The notes below the pieces were generated by a model. That model was not told the DNA's origin. It saw only the letters and a list, made by a program, of their open reading frames with translations, and did not search any database. From positions 3,808,001 through 3,872,000 of the forward strand of contig NC_070567.1 of NCBI RefSeq assembly GCF_026914185.1: 64,000 nt of DNA, written 5' to 3'. The DNA comes from Puccinia triticina (taxonomy: Eukaryota; Basidiomycota; Pucciniomycetes; Pucciniales; Pucciniaceae). The translations under genes were made by a program, and so were the position numbers. Below are positions 25,430-36,399 of the stretch, in pieces; within the stretch, counting starts at the first letter, position 1, and every line of letters starts with the position of its first letter.

Positions 25430-26520
25430 AATGTTTGCATGTCAGCCCACTGAGAGTGATCCCTCTTGGAGAGCCAGTATATGTATTCCAGCGCGCCAAG
25501 AGGGGATTCCTCTCTGCAGGCTGGTATACAGGTGGACTGTTGCTTGTGAGGCATGTTGACCATGATTTTTGGCCCAATATCAGGATGGAAAGTCCCCTGC
25601 AAAGGACAGTTCATCAAGGGGAGCTGTATATCCTCTTGATGACCAGCTGTGTTGGTCATTGAGGATATTTACATCTCCTTGTGGTGGACTGTGCCATGTG
25701 TGACATTTCCACTGTGATGTTTGGCCAAATCTCAGGGTGGACAGTACCCTGCAAATTACAGGTCATTGAGGGGAGTTTTGTATCCTCTTGAATACCAGCT
25801 GTAACAGTCATTGAGGAGAGTTGAATCCACTGGATGGCCACTACAGCTGCTTAAATGATGTGGAGTTTTAATGTAATTTCCTTCAATGACCACCTGTAGC
25901 AGTCATCAAGGTGATTTAAAACCCCTCCCAATGACCAGCTCTACCTGTCACCTGGAGGAGTTGTAACTCCTCCCAATGACAAGTACTGACCAACCATCAA
26001 GGGTACAACTCCCCTTGATGACTGGCACAGGTGGTCATCAAAATCAGTTACAACTTGGAATCAATTACATAGCTGTACCGTTCATTGGAACTCCCTTCAA
26101 TGACCAGTCAGTGCTGTTTATCAGGGGTATTCACAACTCCCCTTGATGACTGGCACATCTGGTCATCAAAGGGAATTGGGAGTTACAACTCTGTTTGTTT
26201 GCCAGCTTGATCAGTTGTCAAGGGAAGTTGTCACTACCCTTGATAACCGGTACTGACTCTGAATTGTGAGGAGTTGTCACTCACTTTTATGAACACCATT
26301 ACCAGTTGTTGATAAGAAATTTCACTCCTTCAAACAGCCAGTGACACTGTTCATTGAGCAGACTTTTGACTCCTGTTGATGTCTGAGAAGTACCAGTCAT
26401 CAAGGGGAGTGACAACTCCTCCCAATGACTGGAAAATATGTTCATCAAGCAGATCTTTAACTCCCTTCAATTAACAGCTGTACCAGTCATCAAGGGGAGC
26501 TGTAACTCCCCCAATTCCCG
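25430..26520. repeat. degenerate palindromic minisatellite (GGTCATCAAGGGGAGT family)
   Basis: Motifs of the form TCATCAAGGGGAGT and ACTCCCCTTGATGACT alternate many times with variable 20-60 bp spacing, giving a chain of imperfect hairpins. At least fifteen recognisable half-units occur between 25600 and 26515. The same motif in a GC-richer, better preserved form fills the loop of the foldback at 51412-53180, and a weaker version lies at 44530-44860. Confidence 0.65.
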
Positions 26521-28674
26521 GTACTGCTGTAATAATACTTTCTACAACTAGCAAGAGAGGGAAGAAAAGATAACAGGAAACAAGGCTTACCTAGTTTTGG
26601 CAGAGAGAGAAAGTTTTTATTCCAGCAAAGCTGGATGGGGGAGGGTAAATATCTACCTAAGTATGCAGTGGAGGATGAATGAGTGAAATGTACTATGAAA
26701 CCTTTGTGAAGTCCGCAGTATGCATGATCTTTAAAAGCCAATACAAATTTTACCATCAACATGCATCCAGTAAAGCAGTAAATTCTGGATGGCATGATGC
26801 TCCAAAGTAAGGGCGGGAATGATAAGATTATGGTCTGACACTCTATCAAGAGTGCAAAAGATTCCCCACTGGTGAAAATGCAAGGGGAAATCAAAAAAAA
26901 AAAATTGTTTACCATACTCAAAAGAATTTCCAGAAAGTGGTCACTAAGAGAAAACCTCAAGAAACTTCTCCCAGTTGACTTGCACTTCACACACAAGCTT
27001 TTCTGCCTTTGCTGTATTCCCTTTTTTGGATGGTTTCTTTGAAGAAATAAAACACTGGAGGACTTCCCATCAATCTGGAATGAATTTGGAATTACAGATT
27101 TTGCAGGAAAATCCAAGAATTTTGACTCTGGATCCCTTTGGGGAGCTTTGGGGACCTAGGCTGAATTTTCAGATTGACAGGAAATTCTCCACCATTGTGT
27201 GAAAATTTGATGATTGGTTGTTGAATGCAGGTGCAAACCTGGAGCTGAGAGCAGATTATGAGGTAAATTGTCAGGGTGCACCTCTAAACTGGTGACACCT
27301 TGAATACAGAACTAATAAATAGACAATGATTGAGTTCAGAAAAAGGAAAACAAACTCAACTCATCCGCAGAGCGGGAGGAGAAAGGCCACACCTCTTCAG
27401 AGAGCTTATATTATTCCTGAATCTGCAAAGTGTTGAGATTAACAGAAGTGGGAGAGATGCATGAGATGGGCAAGGACCAAGTCCAAGTGTATATTTCAGG
27501 AAAGAATAATAATCATTCAGTGAGTGAGTAGAAATACTACTAGAGGAAGAAATGGACTAGATAAGATGGCATAAAATGTAGGTGTTTGTGGGTCTGTAGA
27601 GTAGAAGCATACCACACTATAGAGATACAATTTACCATCTCAAGAAAGATCAGATTTGTATAAATAACAAGAAGAGAAATGAAAAGTGAGATTGATAGAT
27701 AAAAATCCCCAGTTGTTATTTGAAACAAGATGGGTGGGCTTGGTGCTATAAGAAAAATTTCTACAACTCTAATTTACATAAAAATCTTCCTTTGCACAGT
27801 CACTGCGTTGAAGCTTTGTTGAATTAACATATGACAGAGGGCCAGCTAATCCACCTGCTCCCTTCAAGTTTGCACATGTCAACTGATGGCAGTTGCAAGA
27901 CTTTTTCTTGTAGTGTGGTAGCCCAGATACTTCATACCAGTCGTGGCTGGACTGACTTGGAGTTGGTGTCAACCAAGTTGGTGTGCAATCTTCATGGCTC
28001 ATGGCCAGGCCAAGGAGCTCATGTCCCAGCACATGCACAGACAGGGTTGAAACTTGAATTTACCAAACTTAGCCAAGTCCCTCGATTGGAGGTACATGAG
28101 TGCTGTTGCAAAGCAACCCTCCCAAGGAGGGACTTACACCTAACCTTGCAAGACAGGAGGCAGCAGAACTCTGCTTTCATCATTTTTCACCTTTATCTCT
28201 GTAGAGGCTATGTATATGTACCATCACACTTGAGGTCAAGTGAGCTGGTGCATGGAATGGCCCAGCATCCAAGCATTGCCCCCAATCTTTTTTATGTATT
28301 TTTAGAACCAAGACCTGACTTTTACACAACTACCAAACAGTGGCTTAACTTTGACAAGCGTCCAAAGTATTGTTTTACCAGGGACATGGTTGACCTCCAA
28401 AAACCCATAGGTTCCACTTTTTTTCTTTTGGGATTGTTCTGAAGGGATCTTCTCTCCTGCTCAAGTCTTAAGGCGTGGACACACAATGATTGCATCAAAG
28501 CCAAACGATTCCTTAACGCAACTTGAAAGCTTTTCCCTGACATTCAATCTTGCGCGGAATCACAATCATGAGCCGGGCCCGTGGCCTGTGGCGGATCCAA
28601 CATCTCTTGCACCCTTTTGTAACCCATACACTGATTAACGGTACACGTGCTACAATTTCCTTACTTCCATCAAT
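26521..28674. other. AT-rich intergenic DNA, no gene supported
   Basis: Apart from the small MITE at 27057-27190 I see no gene. The longest open frame (27831-28442, plus) has no recognisable motif and lies in sequence related to another dispersed repeat near 2100, so it is not called. Confidence 0.4.
27057..27190. mobile_element. diverged copy of the GGAGGACTTCCCGT MITE
   Basis: It starts GGAGGACTTCCCATCAATCT and ends, in complement, GGAGAATTTCCTGTCAATCT. Flanks are ACT (27054-27056) and ACC. It matches the better preserved units at 29439-29755 in ends and internal GATTTTGCAGG-like sequence. Confidence 0.6.
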
Positions 28675-29438
28675 GGTCTAGCAGGACCCTGGAAACCCCC
28701 TATAGAGGTGGTTAACCAAAAATCCAAGATTTGGCCAAAATTCATACATTTTCACAAGGCATTCATACCGGTTTTGTGCGTAGCCTCAGGGCTCTGCCCA
28801 AAAATCCATACAAATTTGGTGCGTACCCTTTTTTTTTTGGCCCAGAAACCCCACAGCAGGCCTTTTTGCGCAGCCAGCTTGCCGTTCTTTTCACTGCATA
28901 GCATCTTATAGGCAGCTGTAGCATTTGAAGTCAAAAAAAATAAAAAACAATTAGATTAAAAACCACAAAAGATCAATTGTGACTGTTTTAATTGGGAGCT
29001 TGCCTGCATTCCAAGAGGGGTGACCACGAGCTTTCTTCAAGTACTCAAGCACAACTTCAATGCCAAACTTTCCACACCTGAGATTTTATTTGCAGTTTTC
29101 AACACCAAAGACCACATCCATGCTTTCATTCACAACATACCACATTCCCTCATCTTCTTCATCTTCAGGGATTATTGCACGAGAGCTAAACTGCCAAAAG
29201 ATTAAGTCATTTTGTGTTCCGCAAGGTATCTGCGAATCTGATAGAGAGATTGAGAAGAATTTGTCAAACAGATCTGGAACAATAGTATTGACCAACATTT
29301 TTACAAAGATGAATTAAACTTATATGAGCTCTGATTTGCTCTGATGAGCCTGGACATGTTTCTACCTTTTTGAGAATTAGCTTGAATTTCTGTGTTTTCA
29401 AGTAGAATCTAGATTAAACAGGATTAAGCCGGCTACTG

Positions 29439-29583
29439 GAGGACTTCCCGTCAATCTGGGAACTCAGATTTTTCCAGATTTTGCGGGGAAATCTGGGCTC
29501 GATCATCCCAAATCCTAGATCTTCCCAGATTTCCCTGCGAAATCTGGGAAAATCTGGGTTTCCAGATCGGCGGGAAGTCCTCC
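29439..29583. mobile_element. GGAGGACTTCCCGT MITE, unit 1 of a tandem doublet
   Basis: A 145-bp unit with inverted ends GGAGGACTTCCCGTCAATCT and its complement near 29560-29583 (CGGGAAGTCCTCC). Inner CCAGATTT..AAATCTGG repeats let it fold. It is flanked by ACT on each side (29436-29438 and 29584-29586), the second copy being shared with the next unit. Confidence 0.75.
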
Positions 29584-29586
29584 ACT

Positions 29587-29755
29587 GGAGGACTTCCCGT
29601 TGATCTGGAAAGTCAGATCTGAGCTGCCAGATTTCAGATTTCGCAGGGAAATCTAGGTCCCCGAAGATCCCCAAAGCAATCCAGAGTCCCAAATTCCAGA
29701 TTTCCCTGCGAAATCTGAAAATCCAGATTTATTCAAAAATGACGGGAAGTCCTCC
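29587..29755. mobile_element. GGAGGACTTCCCGT MITE, unit 2 of a tandem doublet
   Basis: A 169-bp unit with ends GGAGGACTTCCCGTTGATCT and GACGGGAAGTCCTCC. ACT flanks are at 29584-29586 and 29756-29758. It is diverged from unit 1 in the middle but has the same architecture. Confidence 0.75.
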
Positions 29756-30093
29756 ACTAGTTGTGGGCTCTCAAACCCCCTAGAACCCCTCCTCCTTGCC
29801 GGCGGGCAGTTGAAAAAAACAAATTGTTGGCTGGCCTTGGCTCGCTGCCGAGGGGGGGGGGGGGGGGGGGGGGGTTACCGGGGTGCTTTTCTGCTCAACC
29901 CTGAACTTTCATACAATCTTCGTTACCAACCCCCCAACCCCATGAGAAAAAAAGTACATTTTCCGTGCGTACCCTCATGCCAAAAAAAGGCCATTCATAC
30001 ATATTTGGTGAGCACCCTTTTTGGTTTTGGCCAAAAAAATCATACATTTTGGTTACCCACCTCTATAGGGGGTTTCCAGGGTCCTGGTCTAGC

Positions 30094-30785
30094 TCGTTCT
30101 CATAAATATTCAAATCCATCAAAGGCTCATCTGATGAGATTAGATGTCCATCGGTATGAATCGCGTCATTTTTGCTGACGCGTATCCTTTGGACGAAACT
30201 AGGTCTGCCTGTGATCGGCTCCCAAGACCTATCTGTCCGCACGCAGGACATTGGAAGCACCGTTCAAATTTCTGGCTCACGGCCATGAAAGGCTTGTTCA
30301 AACTTCGCACTTTTTCCCTGTAGGACGTGATCGATAAACCCCTATGTAATCTCTGGACTATGCAGACTAGACTGAGTTGGGCAACGTGTCATCATCGCCC
30401 TTGGCTGCCTGACAAAAAAAAACTTGTATCTCTCCAAGCTGGAAGGCCCCCTTACCCCTATGTGAGTCGAAGTTCGAAGTCACACTCATCGGGATCCACA
30501 CTTTCTGCGCCCCCGGCACGCACGCACTGTCTGGCATCCGTTACTCCGCCATTTTTCCTGAGCTATGAAAGTACGGCTATTCCAGGGACTTCCTGCTAAT
30601 CTCTTGGGAAGCAGGAACTATGGCATTTCTCACCGCCGTTTGCTACCTCTTACATACTTAATTACCACTTATGTCGACTTATGTACACTCGTAGGCCATT
30701 TATTTCCCGTTTGAAAGGGAAGTGAAGCTCTTGGTCCCAAAAACTCCAAGCCTCCTGCCCTTGGCCCCTTCCAGTCCTCATCCGT
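30094..30785. other. intergenic DNA, no gene seen
   Basis: No supportable gene or clear repeat was recognised between the hAT-like element and the small secreted candidate. Confidence 0.4.
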
Positions 30786-30941
30786 TCAGAACACAGAGCA
30801 TAGCGGGCTAGGAATCAAGATTGATTTTCCGTTTGCGAATTCAGATTTAGGTTCAAGCTGATATGGCGTGTACATACAGCGACTAACCGCGTCCGCTATC
30901 GCCAGTGCGGCCAAACAGAGCCAGACGAGGCATCGCTTCAT
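30786..30941 (-). CDS. candidate small secreted peptide
   Basis: A 51-residue frame begins MKRCLVWLCLAALAIADAVS, a good signal-peptide shape: positive start, hydrophobic core and small residues before a likely cleavage site. The remaining 30 residues hold two cysteines. The frame is also open upstream of this methionine. No intron, promoter or homologue could be established, so it may be the first exon of a longer gene or chance. The evidence is the N-terminus alone. Confidence 0.3.
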   Translation of the reverse strand: MKRCLVWLCLAALAIADAVSRCMYTPYQLEPKSEFANGKSILIPSPLCSVF

Positions 30942-31946
30942 AGTTGCACTTGCAGTGCCCACATTGGAAGGATCTGCTTTCGCACACAACTCCGGTGGGC
31001 CTTTTGCTTCCAAGTTCCCTGATGAACCGGGACGAACCTTCAAGTTTTTCCCAGTCCTTATGCCGTAAGTACATACATATCCGTATGTACTCATGTAGTT
31101 ACACCGCAAGAATGGCGGACAGCACAAAAGTTCTTCCGGGTGAGTCTGGGTGAGTGGTGCTGACTGGTGGAGGACTGAAAGCGCTGTCTTCCAGCTTTGA
31201 CTTGGAAAACACGAATCCATGCATTTACAGTTGTTTATAGGAATCACACGTCAACAATTCTCCTTTTTCCTCCTTGATCACTGAAAATATGTATATGTAT
31301 GTGGGAAGTTTAATTACATAGATGATATCGCCCCCTAGAGGGTCTGTCACTGCCGCGTGTTTCTTGAATAGGTTGGCTTCGTCCGCCCTTATATTGTGTG
31401 TTCTTGGTTACGTTGTTCCCCACATCCCTCGAACGACAACAACCCTGCAGTGTCCGCTCGATTTTCTCAGTCTCCACAGGTCACCATAGGGGTACCAAAC
31501 CTGGTGCATCCTCACTCAAGCCTCCAAGATACATACTTAGACAACTAAATCAGCTCTGCCCAATTTTCTGGCTCCGGATTCACAAACCATTTTTGCCTTC
31601 CCGTCGCCTAGACCTCAGTTTCATCATCGCAGTATTGTCTTGGTCTGCTTCTCCTGACCAACTTCTCCGTCCCGTGTCGAATCCTGCCAACGCCTTCAGG
31701 ATATTTGAGGCAGCATCACGCCATCCATCTAAATAAATAAACTGAAGAAAACGCTGTCACAACGGCCAATGGTTAGAAAAAACTTGACCCAGAAATCTGA
31801 TTGAATCCCCCGACAAATTTCCCTGCACGACGATTCTCCCTCCGTCGACTTCCTAACAGATCTTGTTTGAATTGATTAAACAACCCCCCACGATTTCCTA
31901 TCGTATTCTCAGGAGAGGTCGATAGTTTTTGTGCTAGCTCTGCACT
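30942..31946. other. 5' flank of ferric reductase B, no gene seen
   Basis: This stretch precedes the plus-strand reductase and probably contains its promoter and 5' UTR. Pyrimidine-rich tracts occur at about 31440-31700. The open frame 31398-31736 has no recognisable signature. Confidence 0.4.
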
Positions 31947-34900
31947 ATGGCCTCGCCGACCAGACCTTCGCCTGCGGCCGCACACATGCCAATGGTAATG
32001 CCGGATTATGAACTCAACGAGAACATTGGCGATTTCTTGGGTTATCTGACTCTGGCTGTTCTTGGTGTAAGTCAGGGATCGTGAAGTTGCTGAAGCTGTA
32101 GACAAGCAGATAAGCATTCTCATTAGTATAAACTTGGAAAAGCTTAAGTTAGCGATGAAATAGTTTTTCATCTCTGGCTAGTGTCGCATTTCACTCCAAA
32201 TCTGAGTTCCGCTGGCGGCGAATAGCGAAAGAGTATTTGATAAAAGACAAACATACTGAAACTGGTTCTATCCCGCCTTAATTTTTATTCCCTACTTAGC
32301 TCATAGCGTTGCTACGATTGCCAAGTTTTATCAAATATCGATTTAGCGCAACTTCGCGGCCAGCTTCGTTCGCAACTAAAGGCTACTTGCTGTCCAAAAA
32401 TCGCAATGAAACCGAATCAAAAGCTACTCAACCTTTCGCCAGTGGCAGCCCATTGATGAGGGCTAAATTGACTTCGATCAAGCTATATAATCTCAAAGTC
32501 CCTTATCTTGGTTCTTTGCTGAATCAGTTCAATCTAGGAAATTGTCTGTTTCTTCTGGTCAGTTGCGCGACTCTCCCATGGATTTCATTGTATTATCTCC
32601 CGCAGAAAATCTCCATCCAATCCTGATCTATTCTATTGTTTTGGGGATCAAACAGATCTACTTGGTCCTTTTGGTAGTCCTCTCGCTCTATAGGAACACT
32701 GATGGAGTAACGAGCCTTAAGAACTACAAAAGATTTGGTTTTATTGCGATTTCACAATTTCCGCTGCTATTCGTGTTGTCAATGAAGAATTCACCTTTGA
32801 GTTACATTACTGGTGTTGGTTACGAACGACTGAATTTCGTCCACCGGTCTGTTGCGAGAATCATCTTCATATTCGGTAAGTTGATTATTCATTAATCTTA
32901 GGGAAGAATTCTTAACGATTAAACAGAAACTGTTTTGAATCTTTGAATAACGCTGCTCGCGTCTTTTAATTTCCAAAGCCATTATCCATGGAGCCTTACA
33001 AATGAAGTTGCAATATGATTTTACGCGCGAGATTCATTTCAAGAAAGCTTCGCGAAGAGGATTAATTGCACTTTGCTTGCTTGCATTCCTCAATCTCATG
33101 GGGTCCAGGGTCTTCCGTAACTGCTGTTATCAAGTCTTCTTAACATTTCACGTGTTCGGGTGAGTAAAAAACACGCTTTCTCTTTCCCTCGAGTTGATTT
33201 ATTGAGACGTACCCATTGATTGTTATGCTCCCTCTTACCGTCCTACAGTTATATCACGTTGATTGTGATGCTTTGGTTACACACGGAATGCACCAGACCA
33301 GTGAAGCAATTTTGACCTAATGAAAAAGCCAAAACATTGAATTTTTGCTGATCTTAACCGCCAACTGTCTGTAGTTTTTGGCGGCTTGTATTGCGTTCCT
33401 CGTTCTGGATAACCTGCTCAAGATTGTAAAATCAAGATTCAAGCTTGCTACATTTACTGCCATGCCAGGTGGCTTAACCAGGATCGAGGTTAAAGGTATT
33501 AATGATGGCTGGCGCGCAGGTAAGTAATCTACCTTGCGCATATCTTTCATGCACGGTCTTTTCCGAAATGAGTCCGTCATCTGCATCCAGTGGCTAAAAA
33601 TACTATTTTATCGTTCTTTCGACAGGCCAACATGTGTTCTTGAGAGTTCTAAAAGGGCGCCAAATATTTGAGAAGGTAAACACCTCTGCGCTTCGAAATG
33701 TTAATCCGAATCAAAACTGAGAACCACATCTTCTCGCGTTAAAACGTGCAGCACCCCTTCACAATTGCAAACGCACCTAATTCATCAACTCCATATGGGT
33801 CAGTTGCTTATTGCCGCGATCATGGTTTTAGGAGGGCTGAGACTGACTTTCGATAAGCGGTTCAGGTCAACCGACCATTTGCTCATTGTGGCAAAAGCGG
33901 CCGGCGATTTCACTGAGGTAAGTGACCGCTTCACATCTTGCATTTTGACTACGCGTTTTCCTTATCTTTGCCATCAAAAAAAGAGAATATATTCTTTGGC
34001 AGGTCAGCCACGAGAGAATAGCTCAGATAATGTGGGGTTAGAATCGAATCTACCCTCTCCAATCGAAATGAAGGACGAATCCAAAGGTTGCACCGTGATA
34101 GTCCAAGGCAATTTATCTCCTTCTGTCACTTCCTATCATGTTCTTGTGGATGGGTTAGTTGTTCTGAATTTATACCGACATCACAAGGTGGTTTTCCCCT
34201 TGCTCGTTTCTCTGCCGGTGCTGAAAGTACTTTCTCGCATTCAAACTCAATTCTCAGACCGTACGGGACCTTTTTCACCGACATGACTCGGTATCGTACA
34301 GTCCTACTAGTAAGCAAAACACATTGTCGCCATTGTCTACCTTATTTCCATACTGCTGGCCGGACCTAATCGGCTATCTGCAACCAATTGCAGTGTGCTG
34401 GGGGAAGTGGTTTCACTTATTGTATGGCAGCTCTTGAAGACGTAAGTTTTTTCCCTGGCATTCTAGCTTTCTCGATATTAAATTGCAGTGAATTTTGCCG
34501 TTACCAGGTTATCGGCCAAGCTGTTAAAAGTCGTAAAAGTATCACGAAGCAGGTTCATGTAGTTTGGAGCTTGCGGGAGCCAGGTACGTCAGGCAGCCGG
34601 GTTGATTCAAATGAACCGGCCTGGCGCGATCTGAACCTACTTTATCTTTTACCCAGATATGATCGAAAGTTTTGGCCCGGGGATGGAGGAAACAATCAGG
34701 GTTGCCCAAGCTCACGGGATCGCTGTCACAGTCAAACTATTCCTAACAAAAGCAAACAGCAATACCTTAGTTGAACGAAGTTACTTGGCATCGATGGAAT
34801 TGAATTCTGCTCGGCCAAACTTCAAGGAAGTCCTCAATGAAGTCGCATTCGATGAAACTCTGGATAACGGCGGTGGATTGGGCGTGGGTGTTTGTGGACC

Positions 34901-35089
34901 CTCTGGCTTTGTCGAAGGATTCAGCCAAGCCGTTCTTGACTTGGATTCTGACCGAGTCCAAAGGATTGGCGGAGTCAAATTGCACACGTAAGCATATGCT
35001 TCCCGTCTCTTTTTGAGATATCCGCTTTAGAACTGGCCTTACTGAGTCTATATCGATCTCATTCCGCCAGCGAAAAATTCGGTTGGTAA
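31947..35089 (+). CDS. ferric-chelate reductase, FRE family (paralogue B)
   Basis: Same function as the reductase at 13595-16443. Fifteen exons join in one frame: 31947-32066, 32300-32557, 32656-32875, 32979-33159, 33249-33300, 33375-33519, 33626-33675, 33752-33798, 33866-33917, 33984-34153, 34258-34309, 34394-34441, 34508-34583, 34657-34987 and 35071-35089. They give 606 residues. Heme ligands are the H-x13-H pairs H189/H203 and H257/H271. HPFTIANAP (343-351) binds FAD, and PYGT (433-436) and GGSGFT (452-457) bind NADPH. CGP lies near the end, and the C-terminus EKFGW is canonical. Five consecutive middle exons have exactly the same lengths as in paralogue A (181, 52, 145, 50 and 47 nt). One intron, between PYGT and GGSG, is absent from A. 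No lesion was found. Confidence 0.9.
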
Positions 35090-36399
35090 TAATTCTTCCA
35101 ACAGTTGGAGTTGGTCTGACATGGATCAACTAAAGACCAAGTGGCAGGCTTTAGTTTGATATGTTCCCAGACAAATTCAGTCGCCACATTTTAGAACGGA
35201 CCTGCCGAGTTGATTATACATTCTTTTCTTCTCTTTTGGAAATCTTTGGTAATATTTTGGCTTGCTTTAATATCTTTCACAAATCGAGAAAACAGACAAC
35301 AGGATATATGACACATTTTAGCAAATAAGAACATTTTTCATGCGCTTTTACTATCTATCATCAACTCCAATGTCTTTTGTATTTTGTTTAGCTGGCTCTT
35401 TCAGGATTGATTCTCATGATTCATTAGTCTAAATCCTGTAACCAGATATTTTTCCCAACCTAACCAGCTTGGAACGTTTTTGAGATCAGCACCACTCCGC
35501 ACCTTAAATGAGACGCACCAAGCTCGAGCTCATTTCAATAATTTGAGTCATGCCGGTGAATTGTGCCAAGTATCTCATAAAATCCTGCCAGAAAGAACAT
35601 ATGCAATAGATAGCAAAAAGGCCATGCCACAAATTCCCGCATCACAGGCCAGACAAAGATGAGTATTGTTTTGGCAAACAAGTTTTCTTGTGTTTTTCCT
35701 CTGCCAGCTTGCGTAGCACCAAGCAGGCATACGACTGCCACATCTGCGGAGGAATGGGGGTAACGGCTTGCCGAAAGAAATCCGCCACCGAAGAGTAGGT
35801 CCCTGCGACTGTCTCCGGACCCGCGGGAACGGACCCGTCGACATTGATTGGGTTGGGTTAGAAGTCGCAGGTATAACCAAGCCTCTGATGATATTAATGA
35901 TACATGTGATTGCTTTGCACTTCGGGTTTGCATATCCATCATTTCTACCTATTCTCTATGTGGACCACATGTGTATGAATGTACAAGATCGGGATCCAAA
36001 AGCAGAGATATTAAGAATATAGGATTGAACAATCTTTAACCAAAACCAATCGTATATGGTGTAAATATTTTGTGTGCTCGAGTGTTTCTATGATGATGAT
36101 AAAAAGAATGCTTGGTACTACGACTTCCTTACACAATTTGTTTAATAAATATATAGGTGTGTAGTGTTGTTGTTTGAGATGTGTGTGCATCCGAAGACGG
36201 ATGACTACTCTCTCTTTCTTGAGAGGAATTCGAGAAGGAAGACCAAGTCATCAGGGACCCACTCATTAACGAACAAGACAGTCCTCTACCAACCGGTTAC
36301 ATCAAAAAGAAACGGTCCCCGGGAGGGCGGAGAATGAGAGCAGAAAGAGTGAACTGTGTTATCTTTGGCGCTACTGCAAGCAACAGGATAATTGAGCAG
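35090..36399. other. intergenic DNA between convergent genes, no gene seen
   Basis: This 3' flank is shared by ferric reductase B and the START-domain gene. The minus-strand open frame 35535-35942 lacks any family signature. A GC-richer patch lies at 35710-35850. Confidence 0.4.

Larger units (their letters stand above)
28683..30085. mobile_element. 1.4-kb non-coding element with 8-bp target duplication (hAT-like)
   Basis: Inverted ends AGGACCCTGGAAACCCCCTA and TAGGGGGTTTCCAGGGTCCT continue inward for about 40 bp (GAGGTGG..TAACCAAAA). A perfect 8-bp direct repeat GGTCTAGC flanks it (28675-28682 and 30086-30093). Motifs such as ATTCATACA and TTTTGGCCA recur in both arms. It has no convincing transposase frame. 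A doublet of small MITEs sits inside, and a poly-G run lies at about 29853-29873. Confidence 0.75.

Noticed and set aside
27831..28442. 203-codon open frame on the plus strand
   Set aside because: No family motif, no start context or splice partner, unusual Cys/His/Trp scatter, and overlap with a dispersed repeat related to 2100-2240. Length alone is not enough.
35535..35942. 135-codon minus-strand frame
   Set aside because: No recognisable domain and no intron structure. The hydrophobic end is not enough to call a gene.
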